A DNA stretch of 6,130 nucleotides from Lachnospiraceae bacterium. Lineage in GTDB: Bacteria > Bacillota > Clostridia > Lachnospirales > Lachnospiraceae. The notes under the pieces were generated by a model. The model searched no databases. It was given only the letters and a program-made list of their open reading frames with translations, and had not been told where the DNA came from. Position 1 is the stretch's first letter. Each line of letters opens with the position of its first letter. Positions 1 to 6,100 of this stretch are shown piece after piece. A program made the position numbers and the translations under genes. The stretch is from the NCBI GenBank assembly GCA_900771995.1, contig CAAGQC010000033.1, positions 1 through 6,130 of the forward strand, given 5' to 3'.

Positions 1-36
1 CAGCTGACATTTACTAATCGGTCGAGGGCTTGACCA
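1..36 (+). rRNA. 23S ribosomal RNA, 3' end only
   Basis: The first bases read as the extreme 3' end of a bacterial 23S rRNA. The segment TACTAATCGGTCGAGGGCTT followed by GACC matches the conserved end of clostridial 23S genes and aligns with the E. coli ending GGCUUAACC. The GCTTGACC at 28-35 should pair with the 5' end of the 23S molecule to close helix 1. The mature end is placed near 35-38 by this comparison, so it is uncertain by a few bases. The rest of the gene lies upstream of the window. Confidence 0.9.
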
Positions 37-118
37 AAGGTTTTGGATAGGAAAAAGGATGTAAGTTAGGATATAGAGATCAGGTTTCAGTGTTCGGTTT
101 TGAAGGGATAAACTGAAG
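37..118 (+). other. 23S rRNA trailer / end of rRNA operon, no 5S gene
   Basis: This stretch lies between the mature 23S end and the operon terminator. It is A/G-rich and has no ORF with a ribosome binding site. A weak stem can form between TTCAGT (86-91) and ACTGAA (112-117) around a 20-base loop. By position it should be transcribed precursor that is removed during 23S maturation. A 5S gene of about 117 bases would be the usual occupant here, but none of the conserved 5S features is present and the space is too short. Confidence 0.6.
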
Positions 119-147
119 AACGATAGCAGAGAGCTATCGTTTTTTTT
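119..147 (+). terminator. Intrinsic terminator of the rRNA operon
   Basis: AACGATAGC (119-127) pairs perfectly with GCTATCGTT (133-141) around an AGAGA loop. A run of eight T (140-147) follows and partly overlaps the stem. This is a textbook Rho-independent terminator, placed where an rRNA operon should end, and it separates rRNA transcription from cheV. Confidence 0.9.
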
Positions 148-166
148 ATGCATTAATTTCAGATAG

Positions 167-197
167 TTGTTTCTTTTTTGAAAAAATATGTTATAAT
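167..197 (+). promoter_or_regulatory. Extended -10 sigma-A-type promoter for cheV
   Basis: A perfect TATAAT (192-197) is preceded by TG at 189-190, giving the extended -10 element TGnTATAAT. The best -35 candidate is TTGTTT (167-172) with a long 19-base spacer, so the extended -10 probably carries most of the activity. Transcription would start near 204 and leave a leader of about 83 bases. The leader holds a small imperfect hairpin (AAGGCTG at 215-221 against CAGACTT at 227-233, one G-A mismatch, loop CATTG). No sigma-D (motility-type) promoter was recognised, which suggests housekeeping expression of cheV. Confidence 0.75.
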
Positions 198-286
198 TAA
201 CAGAGAACGTAGTAAAGGCTGCATTGCAGACTTCTTAAAATATATGAAATAAAGAACAAAAGCAGCGGAAGGGTATAGGAGTAAGT

Positions 287-1198
287 ATGGATACTAAGAT
301 TTTACTTGAAAACGGAACAAATGAGTTAGAGATTCTGGAATTTACCTTGGCAGGCAATTCCTACGGAATTAATGTTGCCAAGATCAAAGAAATCATCACC
401 TATCAGCCGGTGACACCGGTTCCGAATTCACATCCCAGTATTGAAGGAATTTTTATGCCGAGAGATACTATGATCACCGCTATTGATCTGAAGAATTGTC
501 TGGGACGCGGTGAATCCGAGAAAAAGGGACTGTTTATCGTTACCAACTTTAACAAGCTGGATATTGCTTTCCATGTAGAATCCGTGCTGGGCATTCACAG
601 AGTGAGCTGGAGAGATATTATTAAGCCGGACATCACAATCTCCGCAGCAGACGAGAGCGTTGCTACCGGTATTATCAAGAAGAACGACAAACTGATCATC
701 ATTCTGGATTTCGAGAAGATCGTATCCGATATCAATCCGGAGACCGGACTGAAGATGTCGGAACTGAATGAACTGGGTGAGCGTACCAGAAGCTCTGTTC
801 CCATTCTGATTGCAGAAGATTCTCCTCTGCTGAACAAGCTGATCGTAGACTCTCTGAAGGCAGCCGGTTATGTGAACCTGATCCATACAGAGAACGGACA
901 GAAGGCTTACGATGTTATCACACAGTGCAAGGAAGACGGCACACTGGATCAGCATGTTCGCTGCATTATTACCGATATTGAGATGCCGGAGATGGACGGC
1001 CACAGATTGACTAAGCTGGTAAAGAGTGACGATGCCACCAAGAACATTCCTATTATTATTTTCTCCTCTCTGGTCAATGACGATATGAAGAGAAAGGGAG
1101 AGGCTCTGGGTGCAGATGCACAGCTTTCCAAGCCGGAGATCGGTAATCTGGTAAGAATCGTGGACGAACTGGTAGCAGAGAAGCATTTAGACAGATAG
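287..1198 (+). CDS. cheV: Chemotaxis coupling protein CheV (CheW-receiver fusion)
   Basis: CheV proteins link chemoreceptors to the CheA kinase at the cytoplasmic face of the membrane, and their phosphorylatable receiver domain tunes adaptation. The 303-residue length is normal for the family. Residues about 13-160 form a CheW-like domain, with the CheV-typical segment EGIFMPRD (53-60) followed by a hydrophobic strand ending in DLK. Residues about 171-298 form a response-regulator receiver. The acidic pair is E177/D178, the predicted phospho-acceptor is D230 in IITDIEMPEMDG, the switch Ser/Thr position is S260 and the conserved lysine is K282 in LSKPE. All key receiver residues are therefore present. 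There is no DNA-binding or output domain after the receiver. The ATG at 287 has AGGAG (277-281) five bases upstream. The gene is monocistronic: it has its own promoter and is followed by a terminator. No other chemotaxis gene lies in the window. Confidence 0.93.
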   Translation: MDTKILLENGTNELEILEFTLAGNSYGINVAKIKEIITYQPVTPVPNSHPSIEGIFMPRDTMITAIDLKNCLGRGESEKKGLFIVTNFNKLDIAFHVESVLGIHRVSWRDIIKPDITISAADESVATGIIKKNDKLIIILDFEKIVSDINPETGLKMSELNELGERTRSSVPILIAEDSPLLNKLIVDSLKAAGYVNLIHTENGQKAYDVITQCKEDGTLDQHVRCIITDIEMPEMDGHRLTKLVKSDDATKNIPIIIFSSLVNDDMKRKGEALGADAQLSKPEIGNLVRIVDELVAEKHLDR

Positions 1199-1213
1199 TA
1201 CGTTTAGAGAGGC

Positions 1214-1242
1214 AAAAAGGCTGGGATAGTCCCAGCCTTTTT
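1214..1242 (+). terminator. Intrinsic terminator after cheV
   Basis: AAAAAGGCTGGGA (1214-1226) pairs perfectly with TCCCAGCCTTTTT (1230-1242) around a three-base TAG loop. The GC-rich core of GGCTGGGA is flanked by an A tract and a T tract, so the hairpin could terminate in either direction. It starts 15 bases after the cheV stop. It ends only 21 bases before the next start codon, leaving little room for a separate promoter downstream of it. Confidence 0.92.
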
Positions 1243-1263
1243 CTGTGATATAGGTTAAAAGAC

Positions 1264-2031
1264 ATGGAAGATAAGAAGAAAGAGATTCTTCAGAAGATCG
1301 AAGAAGCCGAATACGTTTTGGTAGGACTGGGCCAGGACTTTGATATGCAATTCTTGCTGCAGACTAAGGAAGAATATAACCGGATCCGGGAGGGATTACA
1401 GCAGAACAATGTGCTGTGGCTTCTGCCTTACGTGGAGGAGCAGCTTCGGAGACGATATTTTCCGGAAATGGAAGAGGAGATCACACAGGGATTGGAGAAT
1501 CTTGTGAAGATTCTGGAGAAAAAGAGTTATTTTGTGGTGTCGTCTTCGACGAACGGTATCCTGCGGGAGATTCCCTGGAAAAAACTGCTGTTAAAAAAGG
1601 ACAGATTTGTGGCACCCTGTGGGGACTGGAGGAAAAAACAGTGTCCGGAGGGCTGCGAGGAAGGAATTCAGGAAGTAACAGAAGTGGATGAAGAACAATT
1701 ACAGGCATGCTTTAAGAGACTGGAAAATAACGATTTTACAATTCCGCATCTGGGAAACTGTCCCAGGTGTGGGAAATCACTGATACTCAACAATGTTTAT
1801 GCCGGACAATATGATGAAAAGGGATATCTGAAAAACTGGACGGAATACCAGAACTGGCTGCAGAACACGTTAAATCATAAAATGGTATTGCTGGAGATTG
1901 GAGAAGGGAACAGGTTTCCCACGATCATAAGGTCTCCTTTTGAGAGAATCGCATTATTTCAACAGAGAGCGGATCTATATTCTATAGATGGGGAACAAAA
2001 TCCCATTGCCTGGCTGCTTAGCCTGTGTTAA
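1264..2031 (+). CDS. Divergent Sir2-like (sirtuin-fold) protein, probable loss of catalytic residues
   Basis: This 255-residue protein is not an obvious enzyme, but its segments follow the order of the Sir2 fold. IEEAEYVLVGLG (12-23) sits where sirtuins have the GAGxS NAD-binding loop. YFVVSSSTNGIL (89-100) lies where the TQNIDGLH motif is expected. FVAPCG (115-120) matches the position of the catalytic HG. C127/C131 and C166/C169 match the four zinc ligands, the latter pair in NCPRCGK. LLEIGEGNRFP (209-219) corresponds to the GTS strand. By this hand alignment, GAGxS reads GLGQD, the Asn/Asp pair reads Ser/Asn, and the catalytic His reads C119. Deacylase activity is therefore doubtful, and a ligand-binding or structural role is possible. 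I infer the family from pattern, not from a search. The ATG at 1264 is kept because the first strand needs it. The ribosome site is weak (ATAGG at 1250-1254). It lies right behind the cheV terminator and no clear promoter of its own was seen. Confidence 0.6.
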   Translation: MEDKKKEILQKIEEAEYVLVGLGQDFDMQFLLQTKEEYNRIREGLQQNNVLWLLPYVEEQLRRRYFPEMEEEITQGLENLVKILEKKSYFVVSSSTNGILREIPWKKLLLKKDRFVAPCGDWRKKQCPEGCEEGIQEVTEVDEEQLQACFKRLENNDFTIPHLGNCPRCGKSLILNNVYAGQYDEKGYLKNWTEYQNWLQNTLNHKMVLLEIGEGNRFPTIIRSPFERIALFQQRADLYSIDGEQNPIAWLLSLC

Positions 2032-2073
2032 ACTGAACATGCTAGTACATGTGAGAAAGCGGAGGAATAACAG

Positions 2074-3957
2074 ATGCCTTCACAGGAGGAATACCTAGAC
2101 AATTTATTAAAGGGAATTGAATCAGAGAATACAGAAAACGGGGATGCGGAAGCGCCAGAAGTGGCCGGAGAGATGGAAATGCCGGAAGCAACAGAGATTC
2201 CCAAAGCGGCCGAAATGCCAGAAGCTGCTGAGACAGTGGAAACACAGGAACCGGAGGAAGAGAGCACACCGCAGATCGATATGAGCGATATGGACGATCT
2301 GCTGCAGTCTGCGCTGAATGCACAGAAGGCGGATCCCGTAGAAAGTGAAGAGCCGGAAGCGGAGGACAGCCAGTCCACAGCGGGAAATACAGCGATTCAT
2401 CCGGAGGAGACCGTTTCTATGTCTGAGGATGAGATCAACAGACTGTTACAGCAGAGCCAGGAGCAGGCGGAGAGTACCTCCGGACAGGAAGGAAACGATG
2501 CCAACGATGATCTGATCAAAATGCTGGAAAGCACGGACGAGGAAGGGTTGTCGAAGCTTCTGGATCAGGTAACGCCGGAGAATGCAGTTTCGGAGGATAC
2601 CGCAGAGCAGCAGGAAGAAGACGACGGTAAGCGCGGAAAAAAGAGAAAGAAGAAAGAAAAAGCACCGAAGGAGAAAGCTGCCAAAAAGAAGCCGGGATTT
2701 TTTGACCGGTTTAAGAAGAAACCCAAGGAAGAACTGGAAACGGCACCCGAAGAGACAGAAACAGTGCAGCCGGAGGGAGAGGAACTGACACCGGAGATTC
2801 CAGAGACGGTTTCAAATGATATGGATCATGCGGATCTTACAGATCTGTCTTCCCTGACGGACAATGCAGACAGTCCGACTGCGGCAGTTCCTGACAGCTC
2901 AGAAAGTGCTTCTGAGAACAGTGGGACGAGTGGTCTGGATGATGATCTGGATGCTTTACTGGCGGGAGCATTCCCGGAGCAGCCGGACAGCGCAGACAAT
3001 GCCTCCGGTGAGCCGGAGGCTGCGGATGTCATGGACATTCTGAAAGCCGCAGGAGCAGACATCGTTGACGAACCGGAACAGAAGAAAGAGAAAAAAGGCA
3101 TTTTTGCCAGATTATTAGACCTGTTCACGGAAGAGGACGAGGAAGAAGAGGAAGCGGATCAGCTGCAGCTGTCTGATGAGAATAAGAAGATTCTCGAAGA
3201 GATGGGCAAGGGCGGCAAGAAAAAGAAGGGCAAAAAAGAGAAAAAGCCCAAGAAGGAAAAACAGCCCAAGCCCAAGAAAGAGAAGAAGAAAAAAGAGAAG
3301 CCGGAAAAGGAAGAGAAACCGGCAGTGCCCGAGAAAAAGCTTTCTCCGAAGAAGATCATTCCCATTGTGGTGGTATGCATTTCTCTGGGGGCAGTGATCC
3401 TGCTGTTAGGAAACTTTCTGGCGGATTATACGGCAAAGCGCAGCGGTAGAGAAGCTTACTATGCCGGAGATTACCAGACCTGTTATCAGAATCTGATGGG
3501 CAAGGATCTGGATGAGACGGAACAGGTGATGTACAGCCAGTCCGAAAGTATTCTGACGATCCGCATGTGGCTGCGGGAATACGAAGTATTCGTAAACGAA
3601 GGCTCCGAACTGGAGGCACTGGACAGCCTGCTTCAGGCCGTCCGGGACTATCCGACATTGTTAAATTATGCGACACAGTGGAATGCACAGGATGAAGTAA
3701 GTCTGGCATTTCAGGATATTTTGAATATTCTGTCCCAGAAGTACCAGTTAAGTCAGGAAGAGGCACAGCGTATCGCGGATATTTCCGACAATTTGGAATA
3801 TACGAAAAATGTTATGCTGGTGCTGCAGAAGCTGGGACTGGGATCCTGGGAATTCCCGCAGGGAACCGTGACAGAGGAAACACCTGCACCGAATACGGAG
3901 GAGGCTCCTGCACAGCTGCCGGATCCTCTCCCGGAAGAAAAGGAGATACAGCAATGA
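2074..3957 (+). CDS. Uncharacterised single-pass membrane protein with acidic-leucine motif repeats and lysine-rich blocks
   Basis: I do not recognise this 627-residue protein. Residues 1-185 are strongly acidic and probably disordered, with short amphipathic motifs of acidic residues followed by L-L: EEYLDNLL (5-12), MDDLLQSAL (73-81), MSEDEINRLL (116-125), NDDLIKML (144-151), and later DDDLDALL (289-296). Lysine-rich blocks lie at 186-218, 337-342 and 378-428. The first two each adjoin a short aromatic or amphipathic segment (GFFDRFKKK, 208-216; KGIFARLLDLF, 341-351). One transmembrane helix spans about 428-450. By the positive-inside rule the long N-terminal part is cytoplasmic and residues 451-627 are outside. 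About 455-590 look alpha-helical and TPR-like (AYYAGDYQTCYQNL), though this is inference. The C-terminus is a Pro/Glu-rich tail. The ATG at 2074 follows GGAGG (2061-2065) by eight bases. The stop overlaps the hisH start by ATGA, so the two are probably translationally coupled. A scaffold or envelope-sensing role is possible but unproven. Confidence 0.85.
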   Translation: MPSQEEYLDNLLKGIESENTENGDAEAPEVAGEMEMPEATEIPKAAEMPEAAETVETQEPEEESTPQIDMSDMDDLLQSALNAQKADPVESEEPEAEDSQSTAGNTAIHPEETVSMSEDEINRLLQQSQEQAESTSGQEGNDANDDLIKMLESTDEEGLSKLLDQVTPENAVSEDTAEQQEEDDGKRGKKRKKKEKAPKEKAAKKKPGFFDRFKKKPKEELETAPEETETVQPEGEELTPEIPETVSNDMDHADLTDLSSLTDNADSPTAAVPDSSESASENSGTSGLDDDLDALLAGAFPEQPDSADNASGEPEAADVMDILKAAGADIVDEPEQKKEKKGIFARLLDLFTEEDEEEEEADQLQLSDENKKILEEMGKGGKKKKGKKEKKPKKEKQPKPKKEKKKKEKPEKEEKPAVPEKKLSPKKIIPIVVVCISLGAVILLLGNFLADYTAKRSGREAYYAGDYQTCYQNLMGKDLDETEQVMYSQSESILTIRMWLREYEVFVNEGSELEALDSLLQAVRDYPTLLNYATQWNAQDEVSLAFQDILNILSQKYQLSQEEAQRIADISDNLEYTKNVMLVLQKLGLGSWEFPQGTVTEETPAPNTEEAPAQLPDPLPEEKEIQQ

Positions 3958-4598
3958 TCGCAGTGCTCGATTATGACGCCGGAAACATAAAGAGTGTAGA
4001 AAAAGCGCTGAATTATCTGGGGGAAGAGGTAAAGATCACCAGAGACAGAGAGGAGATCCTGTCGGCAGACGGTGTGATCCTGCCCGGAGTTGGAGCGTTC
4101 GGCGATGCCATGGAGAAGCTGCACCAGTACGGTCTGGTGGAGGTTATCCGGGAAGTGGCAGAACGCGGGATCCCTTTTCTGGGAATCTGTCTGGGCTTGC
4201 AGCTGATGTTTGACAGCAGCGAGGAGACACCGGGAGTCGAGGGACTGCACTTATTAGACGGTAAGATCCGCAGGATTCCTGCGGCACCGGGACTGAAAAT
4301 TCCTCATATTGGCTGGAATGACCTTGCGTTTCCTAATGAGGGCAGACTTTTCCGGGGTGTGGAAGAACATTCTTATGTGTATTTTGTACATTCCTATTAT
4401 CTGGAGGCAGCGGATCCTTCCATCGTTACCGCTACCACAGAATACGGAACACTGATTCATGCTTCCGTGGAAAAGGGCAATATTTTCGCCTGCCAGTTCC
4501 ATCCGGAGAAAAGTTCCCGGGTCGGAATGAAGATTCTGCAGAACTTCATAGAGATCACGCAGGAGTCAGGCAAAAATAACAAGCAGGGAGGAAGATAG
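3954..4598 (+). CDS. hisH: Imidazole glycerol phosphate synthase, glutamine amidotransferase subunit HisH
   Basis: HisH hydrolyses glutamine and passes the ammonia through the HisF barrel, where PRFAR is converted to imidazole glycerol phosphate and AICAR in histidine biosynthesis. The 214-residue protein is a complete class I amidotransferase. The N-terminal strand AVLDYDAGNIKSV is typical of HisH. PGVGAFGDAM (44-53) is the oxyanion-hole region. GICLGLQ carries the nucleophile C79. FHPEKS supplies H183 and E185 of the triad. The 12-16 residues after ITQ (from about 203) are a short hydrophilic tail beyond the usual domain end. The start at 3954 has AAAGGAG (3938-3945) eight bases upstream, inside the preceding gene, and overlaps that gene's stop as ATGA. 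hisF follows after a single base, so the subunits should be made together. Confidence 0.97.
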   Translation: MIAVLDYDAGNIKSVEKALNYLGEEVKITRDREEILSADGVILPGVGAFGDAMEKLHQYGLVEVIREVAERGIPFLGICLGLQLMFDSSEETPGVEGLHLLDGKIRRIPAAPGLKIPHIGWNDLAFPNEGRLFRGVEEHSYVYFVHSYYLEAADPSIVTATTEYGTLIHASVEKGNIFACQFHPEKSSRVGMKILQNFIEITQESGKNNKQGGR

Positions 4599-4599
4599 C

Positions 4600-5361
4600 A
4601 TGCATACCAAGAGAGTAATTCCCTGTCTGGATGTGAAGGATGGCAGAGTAGTAAAAGGTGTAAACTTCGTGAATTTCCGGGATGCCGGAGATCCTTCGGA
4701 GGTAGCGGCAGCCTATGATGCGGCCGGTGCGGACGAAGTGGTATTCTTAGATATTACAGCTTCCGCCGACAGCCGTGCGACGCAGTTGGAATGGGTGCGG
4801 AAGGTAGCCAGCAAGGTATTTATTCCTTTCACGGTAGGTGGTGGGATCCGTACCGTGGATGACTTCAAGGCCATATTAAGAGAAGGTGCGGACAAGATTT
4901 CCGTGAATTCCGCGGCTATCATGAATCCGCAGCTGATCAGTGATGCGGCAGAGAAGTTCGGCAGCCAGTGTGTGGTTGTCGCCATCGATGCCAAGAAGCG
5001 TGCAGACGGCAGCGGCTGGAATATTTATAAGAACGGCGGCCGTGTGGACATGGGCATGGATGCTGTGGAATGGGCAAGAACCGCGGAGAAGATGGGAGCG
5101 GGGGAGATCCTGCTGACCAGCATGGACGGAGACGGCACGAAGGAAGGCTATGATCTGGCGCTGACCAGAGCCGTGGCGGAGAGCGTAAGTATTCCGGTCA
5201 TCGCATCCGGCGGTGCGGGACAACTGTCCCATTTCTACGATGCGCTGACAGAGGGAAAGGCAGAGGCCGTTCTGGCGGCATCTCTGTTCCATTACAAAGA
5301 ATTAGAGATCCGGCAGGTGAAGGAATACCTGCGGGAGAAAGGAATCAGTGTCCGTCTCTAG
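4600..5361 (+). CDS. hisF: Imidazole glycerol phosphate synthase, cyclase subunit HisF
   Basis: HisF is the (beta-alpha)8 barrel that closes the imidazole ring using ammonia delivered by HisH. At 253 residues it has the normal length. The catalytic aspartates are both present at the positions known from Thermotoga HisF: D11 in IPCLDVKDGRVVKG and D130 in VAIDAKK. The two phosphate-binding loops are visible as GGGIR (80-84) and SGGAG (203-207). LLTSMDGDGT (171-180) is the conserved strand-6 segment. The start at 4600 follows GGGAGGA (4586-4592) by seven bases. The gene sits one base after hisH and 22 bases before ung. The other histidine genes (hisA, hisI/E, hisB and so on) are not in the window downstream, where they are often found. 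Confidence 0.97.
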   Translation: MHTKRVIPCLDVKDGRVVKGVNFVNFRDAGDPSEVAAAYDAAGADEVVFLDITASADSRATQLEWVRKVASKVFIPFTVGGGIRTVDDFKAILREGADKISVNSAAIMNPQLISDAAEKFGSQCVVVAIDAKKRADGSGWNIYKNGGRVDMGMDAVEWARTAEKMGAGEILLTSMDGDGTKEGYDLALTRAVAESVSIPVIASGGAGQLSHFYDALTEGKAEAVLAASLFHYKELEIRQVKEYLREKGISVRL

Positions 5362-5368
5362 GGACGGC

Positions 5369-5376
5369 AGGGAGGA
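5369..5376 (+). promoter_or_regulatory. Ribosome binding site that fixes the ung start
   Basis: AGGGAGGA lies in the hisF-ung gap. It is seven bases from the ATG at 5384, which is ideal, and 13 bases from the second in-frame ATG at 5390. The longer reading that opens at 5348 would begin inside hisF, upstream of this site, and would add 12 residues not expected in the family. The site therefore supports 5384 as the true start. Confidence 0.8.
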
Positions 5377-5383
5377 TTTTGCT

Positions 5384-6058
5384 ATGGCAATGATCACAAA
5401 TGACTGGCTGATGGCGTTGAACGGAGAGTTCCACAAGCCCTATTACAGACAGCTTTTTGAATTTGTCAAAAATGAATATAACACCACCGTGGTATTCCCT
5501 CCGGCAGATGATATTTTCAATGCGTTTCATCTGACCCCTTTAAGTAAGGTAAAAGTGGTGATCCTGGGACAGGATCCTTACCACAATGTGGGACAGGCTC
5601 ACGGACTGTGCTTCTCGGTGAAGCCGGATGTGGACATCCCCCCCTCCTTAGTGAATATTTATCAGGAACTTCACGATGATCTGGGCTGCTATATTCCCAA
5701 CAACGGTTATCTCGTAAAATGGGCCGAGCAGGGAGTCCTGATGCTCAATACGGTGCTTACCGTGCGGGCTCACATGGCGAATTCCCATCACGGAAAAGGC
5801 TGGGAAGAGTTCACGGATGCAGCCATCCGGGCGTTGAACGCACAGGATCGTCCCATCGTGTTTATCCTGTGGGGCCGACCCGCCCAGATGAAAAAAAGCA
5901 TGTTGAACAATCCCAATCACCTGATTTTGGAGGCACCCCATCCCAGTCCTCTGTCTGCCTACCGCGGTTTTTTCGGCAGCAGACCTTTCAGCAAGACCAA
6001 CAATTTCCTGAAAGAACACGGCGTGGAGCCCATCGACTGGCAGATCGAAAATGTGTAA
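5384..6058 (+). CDS. ung: Uracil-DNA glycosylase, family 1
   Basis: Ung removes uracil from DNA and starts base excision repair. The 224-residue product has the usual length. The family-1 motifs are intact: GQDPYH (62-67) with the catalytic water-activating D64, the uracil-recognition segment LMLNTVLTV (119-127) with N122, and the DNA-intercalation loop HPSPLSA (186-192) with H186. Numbering almost coincides with E. coli Ung (D64, N123, H187). PPSLVNIYQEL (86-96) matches the conserved Pro-rich loop. A start at 5348 is open in frame but rejected in favour of 5384 because of the Shine-Dalgarno site at 5369-5376. The gene follows hisF by 22 bases and is probably cotranscribed with it. No functional link to histidine synthesis is evident. 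Confidence 0.97.
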   Translation: MAMITNDWLMALNGEFHKPYYRQLFEFVKNEYNTTVVFPPADDIFNAFHLTPLSKVKVVILGQDPYHNVGQAHGLCFSVKPDVDIPPSLVNIYQELHDDLGCYIPNNGYLVKWAEQGVLMLNTVLTVRAHMANSHHGKGWEEFTDAAIRALNAQDRPIVFILWGRPAQMKKSMLNNPNHLILEAPHPSPLSAYRGFFGSRPFSKTNNFLKEHGVEPIDWQIENV

Positions 6059-6100
6059 ATGGAAAGTTAGTGAAATAAATGTTTTTCTAAACCGGACGAA

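Noticed and set aside
428..1186. A 252-codon open frame on the minus strand opposite cheV
   Set aside because: It is fully antisense to a well-supported cheV, has low-complexity Leu/Gln/His-rich composition typical of shadow frames, and resembles no family I know.
1940..1988. Promoter for the membrane-protein operon (TTGAGA at 1940, TATATT at 1976, TATAGA at 1983)
   Set aside because: No pair of these boxes has acceptable spacing; the best combination (TTCAAC at 1958 with TATAGA) has a weak -35 and a 19-base spacer, so I did not annotate it.
2037..2052. Short inverted repeat ACATG/CATGT between the sirtuin-like gene and the membrane protein
   Set aside because: Five base pairs with no T tract and no known operator pattern; chance is likely.
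3176..3397. Possible programmed frameshift in the A-rich lysine block (runs such as AAAAAAG near 3232-3238)
   Set aside because: The run is read in frame as AAA AAA GAG after a C, so it is not a canonical A-AAA-AAG heptamer, and the zero frame continues into a sensible transmembrane helix and domain. The alternate frame yields only Arg/Lys-rich sequence.
3753..4250. A 165-codon minus-strand frame across the membrane-protein/hisH junction
   Set aside because: It is antisense to two real genes and shows no recognisable motif; the hisH catalytic residues settle the coding strand.
5348..5383. Longer N-terminus for ung beginning inside hisF
   Set aside because: The Shine-Dalgarno site at 5369-5376 lies after this start and is ideally spaced for 5384; the extra 12 residues do not fit family-1 enzymes.
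5719..6078. A 119-codon plus-strand frame overlapping ung
   Set aside because: It lies out of frame within ung, which has all its catalytic motifs, and it has no ribosome site.
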